In this document: in pieces, positions 12,601 through 26,385 of the stretch | How the letters are laid out: every line of letters starts with the position of its first letter | Position numbering within the stretch: the first letter of the stretch is position 1 | Origin: Calliopsis andreniformis | Lineage: Eukaryota; Arthropoda; Insecta; Hymenoptera; Andrenidae | Assembly (NCBI RefSeq): GCF_051401765.1 | Contig: NW_027480440.1 | Coordinates: 4,278,001 to 4,342,000, forward strand | Direction of reading: 5' to 3' | Length of the DNA: 64,000 bases | Translations under genes and position numbers: made by a program | The notes under the pieces: model-generated | Told to the model about the DNA's origin: nothing | What the model saw: only the letters and a program-made list of their open reading frames with translations | Database searches by the model: none

Positions 12601-15600
12601 TCCTCAATCCTCAACCCTCAGCCCTCATCCTCAATCCTCAATCCTCAATCTTCATTCTTCAATCCTCAATCCTCAAGCCTCAATCCTCAATCCTCAATCC
12701 TCAGTCCTTGAACCTCAATCCTGAATCGTCAATCCTGAATCCTCAATCTTCAGACCTCAGACCTCAACAGTCAGACGTCAATCCTCAATCCTCAATAGAA
12801 CATCATCAATTCACAGTTTTCATTACTAAATACTCAATCTGCAATCTTCAAATCTCTCTCCACAAACATCAATTCTCATCACTCAACCCTCACTACTCAG
12901 TCCCCAATCCTCAATATTCAATCCTCAATCCTCAATACTCAATCCACAATCCTCAGCCTTCAATCCTCAATACTCAATCTTAAATGCTCATTCCTTAATC
13001 CTCAATCCTCAATTCTCGATCCTCAATCGTCAACCATCATTCCTCAATACTCAATCTTCAATCCTCAGTCCTCAATCCTCATTCTTCAATCCTCAATACC
13101 CAATCTTCAATCTTCAATCCACAATCCTCAATCCTCAATTCTCAATCCTCAATCCTCAGTCCTCAGCCCTCAAACCTCAATCCTCAACCCTCAGCCCTCA
13201 TCCTCAATCCTCAATCCTCAATACTCAATCCTCAATCCTCAATCCTCAGTCCTCAAACCTCAATACTGAATCGTCAATCCTGAATCCTCAATCTTCAGCC
13301 CTCAGTCCTCAACTATCAGTTGTGAATCCTCAATCCTCAATAGAATATCCTCAATTCACAGGTTTCAATACTCAATACTCAACCTGCAATCCTCAAATCT
13401 CCATCCACAAACATCAATTCTCATCACTCAACCCTCAACACTCAGTCCCCAATCCTCAATATTCAAACCTCAATCCTCAATCCTCCATCCTCAATCCTCA
13501 ATCTTCAATCATCAATACTCAACCTTCAATCCTCAATCCTCAATCCACGGTCCTCAATCCTCAATCGTCAATCTCCAATCCTGAATACTCAATCTTAAAT
13601 CCTCAATCCTCAATCCTCAATCCTCAATCCTTAATCCTCATTCTTCAATCCTCAATACCCAATCCTCAATCTTAAATCCTCAATTATCAATCCTCAATTC
13701 GCGACACTCAATCCTAAGTCCTCAGTCCTCAAACCTCAATCCTGAATCCTCAATCCTGCATCCTCAATCTTCAGCCCTCAGTCCTCAACAATCAGTTGTC
13801 AATCCTCAATCCCCAATGGAATATCCTCAATTCACAGTTTTCAATAGTCAATACTCAATCTGCAATCTTCAAATCTCTATCCACAAACTTCAACTCTCAT
13901 CACTCAACCCTGAACCCTCAGCCCTCATTCTCAATCCTCAATCCACAATCGTCAAACCTAAATCCTCAACCGTCAGTCCTCGTCCTCAATCCTCAACACT
14001 CAATCCTCAATCCTCCCATCTTCAATCACCAATACTCAATCGTCAATCCTCAATCGTCAATCCTCAATGCTCAATCCTCAATACTCAACCATCAATCCTC
14101 AATCCTCAAAAGTCAATAGAATATCCTTAATTATCAGGATTCTATACTCATACCTCAACCCTCAACCCACAGCCCTCATTCTCAATCCTCAATCCACAAT
14201 CCGCAAACCTAAATACTCAACCGTCAGTCCTCGTCCTCAATCCTCAACACTCAATCCTCAATCCTCCCATCTTCAATCATCAATACTCAACACTCAATCC
14301 TCAACCATCAATCCTCAATACTCAATCATCAATCCCCAATTCTCAACACTCAATATAATATCCTGACTTCTCATGGTTCAATACTCAATCCACAATATTC
14401 AGTAATCAAATATCAATCCTCAAACATCAATACTCAACACTCAATCCTCAACACTCAGTCCCCTCTCCTCAATACTCCATCCTCAGTCCTCAAACCTCAA
14501 ACCTGTATCCTCAATCGTGAATCCTCAATGTTCAGTCCTCAGTCCTCAACAATCAGTCGTCAATTCTCAATCCTCAATAGAATATCATCAATTCACAGTT
14601 TTCAATACTCAATACTCAATCTGCAATCTTCAAACCTCTATCCACAAACATCAATTCTCATCATTCAACCCTCATCACTCAGTCCCCAATCCTCAATCTT
14701 CAATCCTCAATCCTCAATCCTCAATCCTCGATCGTCAAACTTCAATCCTCAATACTCAATCTTCAATCCCCCATCCTCATTCCTCAATCCTCAATCCTCA
14801 ATCCTCAATCGCCAGGCTTCAATCCTCAATACTCAACCTTCATTCCTCAATCCTCAATCCTCATTCCTCAATCCTCATTCTTCAATCCTCAATGCCCAAT
14901 CCTCAATCTTCAATCCTCAATCCTCAATCCTCAACTCTCAATCCTCAATCCTCAATCCTCAGTCCTCAGTCCTCAAACCTCAATCCTCAACCCTCAGCCC
15001 TCATCCTCAATCCTCAACCCTCAGCCCTCATCCTCAATCCTCAATCCTAAATCTTCATTCTTCAATCCTCAATCCTCAAGCCTCAATCCTCAATCCTCAA
15101 TCCTCAGTCCTCGAACCTCAATCCTGAATCGTCAATCCTGAATCCTCAATCTTCAGCCCTCAGTCCTCAACTATCAGTTGTGAATCCTCAATCCTCAATA
15201 GAATATCCTCAATTCACAGGTTTCAATACTCAATACTCAACCTGCAATCTTCAAATCTCTATCGACAAACATCAATTCTCATCACTCAACACTCAACACT
15301 CAGTCCCCAATCCTCAATCTTCAATCCTCAATCCTCAATTCTCAATCCTCGATCGTCAATCTTCAATCCTCAATACTCAATACCCAGTCCTCAATCTTCA
15401 ATCCTCCATCCTCATTCCTCAATCCTCAATCCTCAATCCTCAATCGCCAGGCTTCAATCCTCAATACTCAACCTTCATTCCTCAATCCTCAATCCTCATT
15501 CCTCAATCCTCATTCTTCAATCCTCAATACCCAGTCCTCAATCTTCAATCCTCAATCCTCAATCCTCAACTCTCAATCCTCAATCCTCAGTCCTCAGTCC

Positions 15601-18122
15601 TCAAACCTCAATCCTCAACCCTCAGCCCTCATCCTCAATCCTCAACCCTCAGCCCTCATCCTCAATCCTCAATCCTCAATCTTCATTCTTCAATCCTCAA
15701 TCCTCAAGCCTCAATCCTCAATCCTCAATCCTCAGTCCTTGAACCTCAATCCTGAATCGCCAATCCTGAATCCTCAATCTTCAGACCTCAGACCTCAACA
15801 GTCAGACGTCAATCCTCAATCCTCAATAGAACATCATCAATTCACAGTTTTCATTACTAAATACTCAATCTGCAATCTTCAAATCTCTATCCACAAACAT
15901 CAATTCTCATCACTCAACCCTCACTACTCAGTCCCCAATCCTCAATATTCAATCCTCAATCCTCAATCCTCAATCCACAATCCTCAGCCTTCAATCCTCA
16001 ATACTCAATCTTAAATGCTCAATCTTCAATCCTCAATCCTCAGTCCTCACTCCTCAATACTCATTCTTCAATCCTCAATACCGAATCCTCAATCTTCAAT
16101 CCTCAATCCTCAATCCTCAATTCTCAATCCTCAAACCTCAATCCTCAGACTTCAAACATAATACTGAATCCTCAGTCCTCGTCCTCAATCGACAACCCTC
16201 AATCCTCAATCCTCAATCTTCAATAATTAATAAACAATCTTCAATCCTCGATCCTCGATCCTCAATCCTCAACCCTCAATCCTCAATGTTCAGTCCTCAA
16301 TACCGAATCCTCAATCTTCAATCCTCAATCCTCAATCTTCAATCCTCAATCTTAATCTCCAAACCTCAATACTCAAACTTCAATCCTCAATCCTCAATCC
16401 TCAATCCTCAATCCTCAATCTTCAATCCTCAATACTCAATCTTCAATCCTCAATCCTCAATCCTCAATCCTCAATCCTCAATCCCCAATCTTCAATCCTC
16501 AATACTCAATCTGCAATCCTCAATCCTCAGTCCTCACTCCTCAATCCTCATTCTTCAATCCTAAATCCTCAATCCTCAACTCTCAATCCTCAATCCTCAA
16601 TCCTCAGACTTCAAACATCAATACTCAACCCTCAGTCCTCGTCCTCAATCGACAACCCTCAATCCTCAATCCTCAATCTTCAATCATTAATATTCAATCT
16701 TCAATCCTCAATCCTCAATCCTCAATCCTCAACCCTCAATCCTCAATGTTCAATCCTCAATACCCAATCCTCAATCTTCAATCCTCAATCCTCAATCCTC
16801 AATCCTCAATCCTCAATCCTCAATCCTCAGTCCTCAAACCACAGTCCTGAATCCTCAGTCCTGAATCCTCAATCTTCAGCCCTCAGTCCTCAACAATCAG
16901 TCGTGAATCCACAATCCTCAATAGAATATCCTCAATTCACAGGTTTCAATACTCAATACTCAACCTGCAATCTTCAAATCTCTATCCACAAACATCAATT
17001 CTCATCACTCAACACTCAACACTCAGTCCCCAATCCTCAATCCTCAATCGTCAATCTTCAATCCTCAATACTCAATCCTCAATCCTCAATCCTCAGTCCT
17101 CAAACCTCAATCCTGAATCCTCAATCCTGAATCCTCAATCTTCAGCCCTCAGTCCTCAACTATCAGTTGTGAATCCTCAATCCTCAATAGAATATCCTCA
17201 ATTCACAGGTTTCAATACTCAATACTCAACCTGCAATCTTCAAATCTCTATCCACAAACATCAATTCTCATCGCTCAACCCTCAACACTCAGTCCCCAAT
17301 CCTCAATATTCAAACCTCAATCCTCAATCCTCCATCCTCAATCCTCAATCTTCAATCCTCAATACTCAACCTTCAATCCTCAATCCTCAATCCACGGTCC
17401 TCAATCCTCAATCGTCAATCTCCAATCCTGAATACTCAATCTTAAATCCTCAATCCTCGATCCTCGATCCTCAATCCTCAATCCTCAATCCTCATTCTTC
17501 AATCCTCAATACCCAATCCTCAATCTTAAATCCTCAATTATCAATCCTCAATTCGCGACACTCAATCCTAAGTCCTCAGTCCTCAAACCTCAATTCTGAA
17601 TCCTCAATCCTGCATCCTCAATCTTCAACCCTCAGTCCTCAACAATCAGTTGTCAATCCTGAATCCCCAATAGAATATCCTCAATTCACAGTTCTCAATA
17701 GTCAATACTCAATCTGCAATCTTCAAATCTCTATCCACAAACATCAACTCTCATCACTCAACCCTGAACCCTCAGCCCTCATTCTCAATCCTCAATCCAC
17801 AGTCGTCAAACCTAAATCCTCAACCGTCAGTCCTCGTCCTCAATCCTCAACACTCAATCCTCAATCCTCCCATCTTCAATCACCAATACTCAATCGTCAA
17901 TCCTCAATCGTCAATCCTCAATGCTCAATCCTCAACCCTCAATATTCAACACTCAACACTCAACCATCAATCCTCAATACTCAATCCTCAATCCTCAATC
18001 CTCAGTCCTCAGTCCTCAAACCTCAATCCTCAACCCTCAGCCCTCATCCTCAATCCTCAACCCTCAGCCCTCATCCTCAATCCTCAATCCTAAATCTTCA
18101 TTCTTCAATCCTCAATCCTCAA
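9607..18122. repeat. 8,916-base higher-order repeat, copy 2
   Basis: This is the second copy of 691-9206. Module A recurs at 10450, 10744, 11227, 12184, 12798, 13343, 13819, 14580, 15201, 15829, 16924, 17190 and 17673, module B at 11667 and 14119, and module C at 11960 and 14356, each exactly 8,916 bases after its partner. The A at 17628 is private to this copy: 8712 and 20671 both carry G, so that change arose after the duplications. Such near-identity over 8.5 kb implies a recent event, ongoing homogenisation, or an assembly duplication. Confidence 0.93.
14940..17982. repeat. 3,043-base tandem duplication, first unit
   Basis: This segment lies inside 8.9 kb copy 2 and is repeated directly after itself. 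The match runs from about 14940-17986 against 17983-21029, that is, one full period. Module A starts at 15201, 15829, 16924, 17190 and 17673 recur at 18244, 18872, 19967, 20233 and 20716. The period is 435 x 7 minus 2 as a residue, again reflecting the short units inside rather than slippage. Confidence 0.92.
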
Positions 18123-21029
18123 GCCTCAATCCTCAATCCTCAATCCTCAGTCCTCGAACCTCAATCCTGAATCGTCAATCCTGAATCCTCAATCTTCAGC
18201 CCTCAGTCCTCAACTATCAGTTGTGAATCCTCAATCCTCAATAGAATATCCTCAATTCACAGGTTTCAATACTCAATACTCAACCTGCAATCTTCAAATC
18301 TCTATCGACAAACATCAATTCTCATCACTCAACACTCAACACTCAGTCCCCAATCCTCAATCTTCAATCCTCAATCCTCAATTCTCAATCCTCGATCGTC
18401 AATCTTCAATCCTCAATACTCAATACCCAGTCCTCAATCTTCAATCCTCCATCCTCATTCCTCAATCCTCAATCCTCAATCCTCAATCGCCAGGCTTCAA
18501 TCCTCAATACTCAACCTTCATTCCTCAATCCTCAATCCTCATTCCTCAATCCTCATTCTTCAATCCTCAATACCCAGTCCTCAATCTTCAATCCTCAATC
18601 CTCAATCCTCAACTCTCAATCCTCAATCCTCAGTCCTCAGTCCTCAAACCTCAATCCTCAACCCTCAGCCCTCATCCTCAATCCTCAACCCTCAGCCCTC
18701 ATCCTCAATCCTCAATCCTCAATCTTCATTCTTCAATCCTCAATCCTCAAGCCTCAATCCTCAATCCTCAATCCTCAGTCCTTGAACCTCAATCCTGAAT
18801 CGCCAATCCTGAATCCTCAATCTTCAGACCTCAGACCTCAACAGTCAGACGTCAATCCTCAATCCTCAATAGAACATCATCAATTCACAGTTTTCATTAC
18901 TAAATACTCAATCTGCAATCTTCAAATCTCTATCCACAAACATCAATTCTCATCACTCAACCCTCACTACTCAGTCCCCAATCCTCAATATTCAATCCTC
19001 AATCCTCAATCCTCAATCCACAATCCTCAGCCTTCAATCCTCAATACTCAATCTTAAATGCTCAATCTTCAATCCTCAATCCTCAGTCCTCACTCCTCAA
19101 TACTCATTCTTCAATCCTCAATACCGAATCCTCAATCTTCAATCCTCAATCCTCAATCCTCAATTCTCAATCCTCAAACCTCAATCCTCAGACTTCAAAC
19201 ATAATACTGAATCCTCAGTCCTCGTCCTCAATCGACAACCCTCAATCCTCAATCCTCAATCTTCAATAATTAATAAACAATCTTCAATCCTCGATCCTCG
19301 ATCCTCAATCCTCAACCCTCAATCCTCAATGTTCAGTCCTCAATACCGAATCCTCAATCTTCAATCCTCAATCCTCAATCTTCAATCCTCAATCTTAATC
19401 TCCAAACCTCAATACTCAAACTTCAATCCTCAATCCTCAATCCTCAATCCTCAATCCTCAATCTTCAATCCTCAATACTCAATCTTCAATCCTCAATCCT
19501 CAATCCTCAATCCTCAATCCTCAATCCCCAATCTTCAATCCTCAATACTCAATCTGCAATCCTCAATCCTCAGTCCTCACTCCTCAATCCTCATTCTTCA
19601 ATCCTAAATCCTCAATCCTCAACTCTCAATCCTCAATCCTCAATCCTCAGACTTCAAACATCAATACTCAACCCTCAGTCCTCGTCCTCAATCGACAACC
19701 CTCAATCCTCAATCCTCAATCTTCAATCATTAATATTCAATCTTCAATCCTCAATCCTCAATCCTCAATCCTCAACCCTCAATCCTCAATGTTCAATCCT
19801 CAATACCCAATCCTCAATCTTCAATCCTCAATCCTCAATCCTCAATCCTCAATCCTCAATCCTCAATCCTCAGTCCTCAAACCACAGTCCTGAATCCTCA
19901 GTCCTGAATCCTCAATCTTCAGCCCTCAGTCCTCAACAATCAGTCGTGAATCCACAATCCTCAATAGAATATCCTCAATTCACAGGTTTCAATACTCAAT
20001 ACTCAACCTGCAATCTTCAAATCTCTATCCACAAACATCAATTCTCATCACTCAACACTCAACACTCAGTCCCCAATCCTCAATCCTCAATCGTCAATCT
20101 TCAATCCTCAATACTCAATCCTCAATCCTCAATCCTCAGTCCTCAAACCTCAATCCTGAATCCTCAATCCTGAATCCTCAATCTTCAGCCCTCAGTCCTC
20201 AACTATCAGTTGTGAATCCTCAATCCTCAATAGAATATCCTCAATTCACAGGTTTCAATACTCAATACTCAACCTGCAATCTTCAAATCTCTATCCACAA
20301 ACATCAATTCTCATCGCTCAACCCTCAACACTCAGTCCCCAATCCTCAATATTCAAACCTCAATCCTCAATCCTCCATCCTCAATCCTCAATCTTCAATC
20401 CTCAATACTCAACCTTCAATCCTCAATCCTCAATCCACGGTCCTCAATCCTCAATCGTCAATCTCCAATCCTGAATACTCAATCTTAAATCCTCAATCCT
20501 CGATCCTCGATCCTCAATCCTCAATCCTCAATCCTCATTCTTCAATCCTCAATACCCAATCCTCAATCTTAAATCCTCAATTATCAATCCTCAATTCGCG
20601 ACACTCAATCCTAAGTCCTCAGTCCTCAAACCTCAATTCTGAATCCTCAATCCTGCATCCTCAATCTTCAGCCCTCAGTCCTCAACAATCAGTTGTCAAT
20701 CCTGAATCCCCAATAGAATATCCTCAATTCACAGTTCTCAATAGTCAATACTCAATCTGCAATCTTCAAATCTCTATCCACAAACATCAACTCTCATCAC
20801 TCAACCCTGAACCCTCAGCCCTCATTCTCAATCCTCAATCCACAGTCGTCAAACCTAAATCCTCAACCGTCAGTCCTCGTCCTCAATCCTCAACACTCAA
20901 TCCTCAATCCTCCCATCTTCAATCACCAATACTCAATCGTCAATCCTCAATCGTCAATCCTCAATGCTCAATCCTCAACCCTCAATATTCAACACTCAAC
21001 ACTCAACCATCAATCCTCAATACTCAATC
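17983..21029. repeat. 3,043-base tandem duplication, second unit
   Basis: This is the second copy of 14940-17982. The match ends at 21029, where this copy switches to CATCAATCC-type units while the first unit continues with CTCAATCC. The left junction at 17983 is also present at the homologous place in copy 1 (9067). The 3,043-base junction is therefore older than, or formed together with, the 8,916-base duplication. Confidence 0.92.
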
Positions 21030-21769
21030 ATCAATCCTCAATCCTCAATCATCAATCCTCAATCATCAATCCTCAATCTTCAATACTCAATCCTCAATCC
21101 TCAATCCTCAATCCTCAATACTCAACCATCAATCCTCAATCCTCAAAAGTCAATAGAATATCCTTAATTATCAGGATTCTATACTCATACCTCAACCCTC
21201 AACCCTCAGCCCTCATTCTCAATCCTCAATCCACAATCCTCAAACGTAAATCCTCAACCGTCAGTCCTCGTCCTCAATCCTCAACACTCAATCCTCAATC
21301 CTCCCATCTTCAATCATCAATACTCAATCGTCAATCCTGAATCGTCAATCCTCAATGCTCAATCCCCAATCCTCAATCTTCAATCCTCAATCCTCAATCC
21401 TCAATCCTCGATCGTCAATCTTCAATCCTCAATACTCAATCTTCAATCCTCCATCCTCATTCCTCAATCCTCAATCCTCAATCCTCAATCGCCAGGCTTC
21501 AATCCTCAATACTCAACCTTCATTCCTCAATCCTCAATCCTCATTCCTCAATCCTCATTCTTCAATCCTCAATACCCAGTCCTCAATCTTCAATCCTCAA
21601 TCCTCAATCCTCAACTCTCAATCCTCAATCCTCAGTCCTCAGTCCTCAAACCTCAATCCTCAACCCTCGGCCCTCATCCTCAATCCTCAATCCTCAGTCC
21701 TCAAACCTCAATACTGAATCGTCAATCCTGAATCCTCAATCTTCAGCCCTCAGTCCTCAACTATCAGTT
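21030..21769. repeat. Transition block with one module B
   Basis: This is heptamer satellite only. It holds ATCAATC-rich units, then module B at 21156 preceded by AAAAGTC. The expected module C is missing. The array instead passes near 21360 into the block that elsewhere follows module A (CCAGGC at about 21491, and a CTCGGCC variant near 21665). This looks like a deletion or exchange junction that removed the C module. Confidence 0.75.
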
Positions 21770-23890
21770 GTGAATCCTCAATCCTCAATAGAATATCCTC
21801 AATTCACAGGTTTCAATACTCAATACTCAACCTGCAATCCTCAAATCTCCATCCACAAACATCAATTCTCATCACTCAACCCTCAACACTCAGTCCCCAA
21901 TCCTCAATATTCAAACCTCAATCCTCAATCCTCCATCCTCAATCCTCAATCTTCAATCCTCAATACTCAACCTTCAATCCTCAATCCTCAATCCACGGTC
22001 CTCAATCCTCAATTGTCAATCTCCAATCCTGAATACTCAATCTTAAATCCTCAATCCTCAATCCTCAATCCTCAATCCTTAATCCTCATTCTTCAATCCT
22101 CAATACCCAATCCTCAATCTTAAATCCTCAATTATCAATCCTCAATTCGCGACACTCAATCCTAAGTCCTCAGTCCTCAAACCTCAATCCTGAATCCTCA
22201 ATCCTGCATCTTCAATCTTCAGCCCTCAGTCCTCAACAATCAGTTGTCAATCCTCAATCCCCAATAGAATATCCTCAATTCACAGTTTTCAATAGTCAAT
22301 ACTCAATCTGCAATCTTCAAATCTCTATCCACAAACATCAACTCTCATCACTCAACCCTGAACCCTCAGCCCTCATTCTCAATCCTCAATCCACAATCGT
22401 CAAACCTAAATCCTCAACCGTCAGTCCTCGTCCTCAATCCTCAACACTCAATCCTCAATCCTCCCATCTTCAATCACCAATACTCAATCGTCAATCCTCA
22501 ATCGTCAATCCTCAATGCTCAATCCTCAATCCTCAATATTCAACACTCAACACTCAACCATCAATCCTCAATACTCAATCCTCAATCCTCAATCCTCAAT
22601 ACTCAACCATCAATCCTCAATCCTCAAAAGTCAATAGAATATCCTTAATTATCAGGATTCTATACTCATACCTCAACCCTCAACCCACAGCCCTCATTCT
22701 CAATCCTCAATCTACAATCCTCAAACCTAAATACTCAACCGCCAGTCCTCGTCCTCAATCCTCAACACTCAATCCTCAATACTCCCATCTTCAATCATCA
22801 ATACTCAACACTCAATCCTCAACCATCAATCCTCAATACTCAATCATCAATCCTCAATTCTCAACACTCAATATAATATCCTGACTTCTCATGGTTCAAT
22901 ACTCAATCCACAATATTCAGTAATCAAATATCAATCCTCAAACATCAATACTCAACACTCAATCCTCAACACTCAGTCCCCTCTCCTCAATCCTCCATCC
23001 TCAGTCCTCAAACCTCAAACCTGTATCCTCAATCGTGAATCCTCAATCTTCAGTCCTCAGTCCTCAACAATCAGTCGTCAATTCTCAATCCTCAATAGAA
23101 TATCAGCAATTCACAGTTTTCAATACTCAATACTCAGTCTGCAATCTTCAAATCTCTATCCACAAACATCAATTCTCATCATTCAACCCTCATCACTCAG
23201 TCCCCAATCCTCAATCTTCAATCCTCAATCCTCAATCCTCAATCCTCGATCGTCAATCTTCAATCCTCAATACTCAATCTTCAATCCTCCATCCTCATTC
23301 CTCAATCCTCAATCCTCAATCCTCAATCGCCAGGCTTCAATCCTCAATACTCAACCTTCATTCCTCAATCCTCAATCCTCATTCCTCAATCCTCATTCTT
23401 CAATCCTCAATACCCAATCCTCAATCTTCAATCCTCAATCCTCAATCCTCAACTCTCAATCCTCACTCCTCAGTCCTCAGTCCTCAAACCTCAATCCTCA
23501 ACCCTCAGCCCTCATCCTCAATCCTCAACCCTCAGCCCTCAACCTCAATCCTCAATCCTCAATCTTCATTCTTCAATCCTCAATCCTCAAGCCTCAATCC
23601 TCAATCCTCAATCCTCAGTCCTCGAACCTCAATCCTGTATCGTCAATCCTGAATCCTCAATCTTCAGACCTCAGACCTCAACAGTCAGACGTCAATCCTC
23701 AATCCTCAATAGAATATCATCAATTCACAGTTTTCAATACTCAATACTCAATCTGCAATCTTCAAATCTCTATCCACAAACATCAGTTCTCATCACTGAA
23801 CCCTCAACACTCAGTCCCCAATCCTCAATCTTCAATCCTCAATCCTCAATCCTCAATCCTCAATCCTCAATCCTCAATCTTCAATCCTCA
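21770..23890. repeat. Period near 7.3 kb, first copy (block 1)
   Basis: This segment matches about 29107-31200. The offset is 7,337 at the first module A (21791 to 29128) and 7,316 from then on; the 21-base step is exactly three heptamers. Shared landmarks include the module A variant with a long tail (22267), module B (22637), module C (22874) and module A (23098, 23712). Divergence from the second copy is greater than in the 8.9 kb repeat, with scattered base changes. Confidence 0.82.
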
Positions 23891-24639
23891 ATCCTGAACC
23901 CTCGATCCTCAATCCTCCATCCTCAATAAAATATCCCCAATTCTCAGTATTCAATACTCAATCAGCAACCTTCATACCTCTATCTACAAACAACAATACT
24001 GGACACACAATCCTCAACCCTCATTCCTCAATCTTCAATCCTCAGTCCTCAATCCTCAGTCCTCAAACCTCTGTCCTCAATTATCAAACCACAATCCTCA
24101 ACCCGCAGTCCTCAATCCTCAATCCCCAATCCTCAATCCTCAATCCTCAATTCTCAATTCTCAAACCTCAATCCTCAATCCTCAATACTCAATCTTCAAT
24201 CCTCAATCCTCAGTCCTCAATCTTCAATCCTCAATGCTCAATCCTCAACCCTCAATCCTCAGTACTCAATCCTCAATCCTCAATCCTCAAACCTCAATCC
24301 TCAATCCTCAAACCTCAATCCTCAATCTTCAATCCTCAATCCTCAGTCTTCAATCCTCAATCCCCAATCTTCAATCCTCAATATTCAATCTGCAATCCTC
24401 AATCCTCAGTCCTCACTACTCAATCCTCATTCTTCAATCCTCAATACCGAAACCTCAATCTTCAATCCTCAATCCTCAATCCTCAATCCTCAATCCTCTA
24501 TCCTCAATCGTCAGTCTTCAATCCTCAGTACTCAACCTTTAATCCTCAATACTCAATCCTCAATCCTCAATCCTCATCCTTCAATCCTCAATACCCAATC
24601 CTCAATCTTCAATCCTCAATCCTCAATCCTCATTTCTCA
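23891..24639. repeat. Module D block, first copy
   Basis: Module D starts at 23929 with AAATATC. A block with ATTATCAAACCACAATC and CCCGCAG heptamers follows. About 23850-24360 is repeated at 25108-25618 with an offset of 1,258 bases (module D at 25187). The offset is 180 x 7 minus 2, and two 6-mers lie between the copies (CCAATC near 24712 and CTCATC near 24916). No gene-like sequence is present. Confidence 0.8.
23929..24026. repeat. Module D marker (type copy)
   Basis: It starts with AAATATC, then CCCAATT, CTCAGTA, TTCAATA, CTCAATC, AGCAACC, TTCATAC, CTCTATC, TACAAAC and AACAATA, and later CTGGACA. Other copies start at 25187, 32138 and 55647. Aligned unit by unit with module A, it lacks one CTCAATA-type unit and otherwise runs in parallel (CTCTATC then ACAAAC in both). 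This is the best evidence that modules A and D are paralogues. Confidence 0.88.
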
Positions 24640-26385
24640 ATCCTCAATCCTCAATCCTCAATCCACAATCCTCAGCCTTCAATCCTCAATACTCAATCTT
24701 CAATGCTCATTCCCAATCCTCAATCCTCAGTTCTCGATTCTCTATCGTCAACCTTCATTCCTCAATTCTCAATCTTCAATCCTCAGTCCTCAACCCTCAT
24801 TCTTCGATCCTTAATACCCAATCCTCAATCTTCAATCCTCAATCCTCAATCCTCAATTCTCAATCCTCAATCCTCAGTCCTCAGCCCTCAAACCTCAATC
24901 CTCAACCCTCAGCCCTCATCCTCAATCCTCAATCCTCAATCCTCAATCCTCAATCTTCAATCCTCAATACTCAATATTCAATCCTCAATCCTCAGTCCTC
25001 AATCTTCAATCCTCAATGCTCAATCCTCAATCCTCAATCCTCAGTCGTCAATCCTCAATCCTCAATCCTCAAACCTCAATCCTCAATCCTCAATCCTCAA
25101 TACACAATCCTCAATCCTCAATCCTCAATCCTCAATCTTCAATCCTCAATCCTGAACCCTCGATCCTCAATCCTCCATCCTCAATAAAATATCCCCAATT
25201 CTCAGTATTCAATACTCAATCAGCAACCTTCATACCTCTATCTACAAACAACAATACTGGACACACAATCCTCAACCCTCATTCCTCAATCTTCAATCCT
25301 CAGTCCTCAATCCTCAATCCTCAAACCTCTGTCCTCAATTATCAAACCACAATCCTCAACCCGCAGTCCTCAATCCTCAATCCCCAATCCTCAATCCTCA
25401 ATCCTCAATTCTCAATTCTCAAACCTCAATCCTCAATCCTCAATACTCAATCTTCAATCCTCAATCCTCAGTCCTCAATCTTCAATCCTCAATGCTCAAT
25501 CCTCAACCCTCAATCCTCAGTCCTCAATCCTCAATCCTCAATCCTCAAACCTCAATCCTCAATCCTCAAACCTCAATCCTCAATCTTCAATCCTCAATAC
25601 TCAGTCTTCAATCCTCAATCCTCAATCCTCGAACCTCAATCCTGAATCCTCAAACCTCAATCCTCAATCTTCAATCCTCAATCCTCAATACTCAATCTTC
25701 AATCTTCAATCCTCAATCCTCAATCCTCAGTCCTCAATCTTCAATCCTCAATGCTCAATCCTCAATCCTCAATCCTCAGTCCTCAATCCTCAATCCTCAA
25801 TCCTCGAACCTCAATCCTGAATCCTCAAACCTCAATCCTCAATCTTCAATCCTCAATACTCAATCTTCAATCCTCAATCCTCAATCCTCAATCCTCAATC
25901 CTCAATCCTCAATCCAAAATCTTCAATCCTCAATCCTCGATCCTCAATCCTCAACCCTCAATCCTCAATGTTCAGTCCTCAATACCGAATCCTCAATCTT
26001 CAATCCTCAATCCTCAATCTTCAATCCTCAATCTTAATCTCCGATCCTCAATACTCAAACTTCAATCCTCAATCCTCAATCCTCAATCCTCAATCCTCAA
26101 TCCTCAATCTTCAATCCTCAATACTCAATCTTCAATCCTCAATCCTCAATCCTCAATCCTCAATCCTCAATCCCCAATCTTCAATCCTCAATACTCAACC
26201 TGCAATCCTCAATCCTCAGTCCTCACTCCTCAATCCTCAATACCGAATCCTCAATCTTCAATCCTAAATCCTCAATCCTCAACTCTCAATCCTCAATCCT
26301 CAATCCTCAGACTTCAAACATCAATACTCAACCCTCAGTCCTCGTCCTCAATCGACAACCCTCAATCCTCAATCCTCAACCCTCA
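24640..26385. repeat. Period near 7.3 kb, first copy (block 2)
   Basis: This segment matches about 31600-33315. The offset steps from 6,951 to 6,944, 6,937 and 6,930 along the segment, so three single-heptamer length differences separate the copies. It contains module D at 25187 and a series of blocks built from CTCGAAC, CTGAATC and CTCAAAC units. The register is kept throughout apart from recurring 6-mers. Confidence 0.8.
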
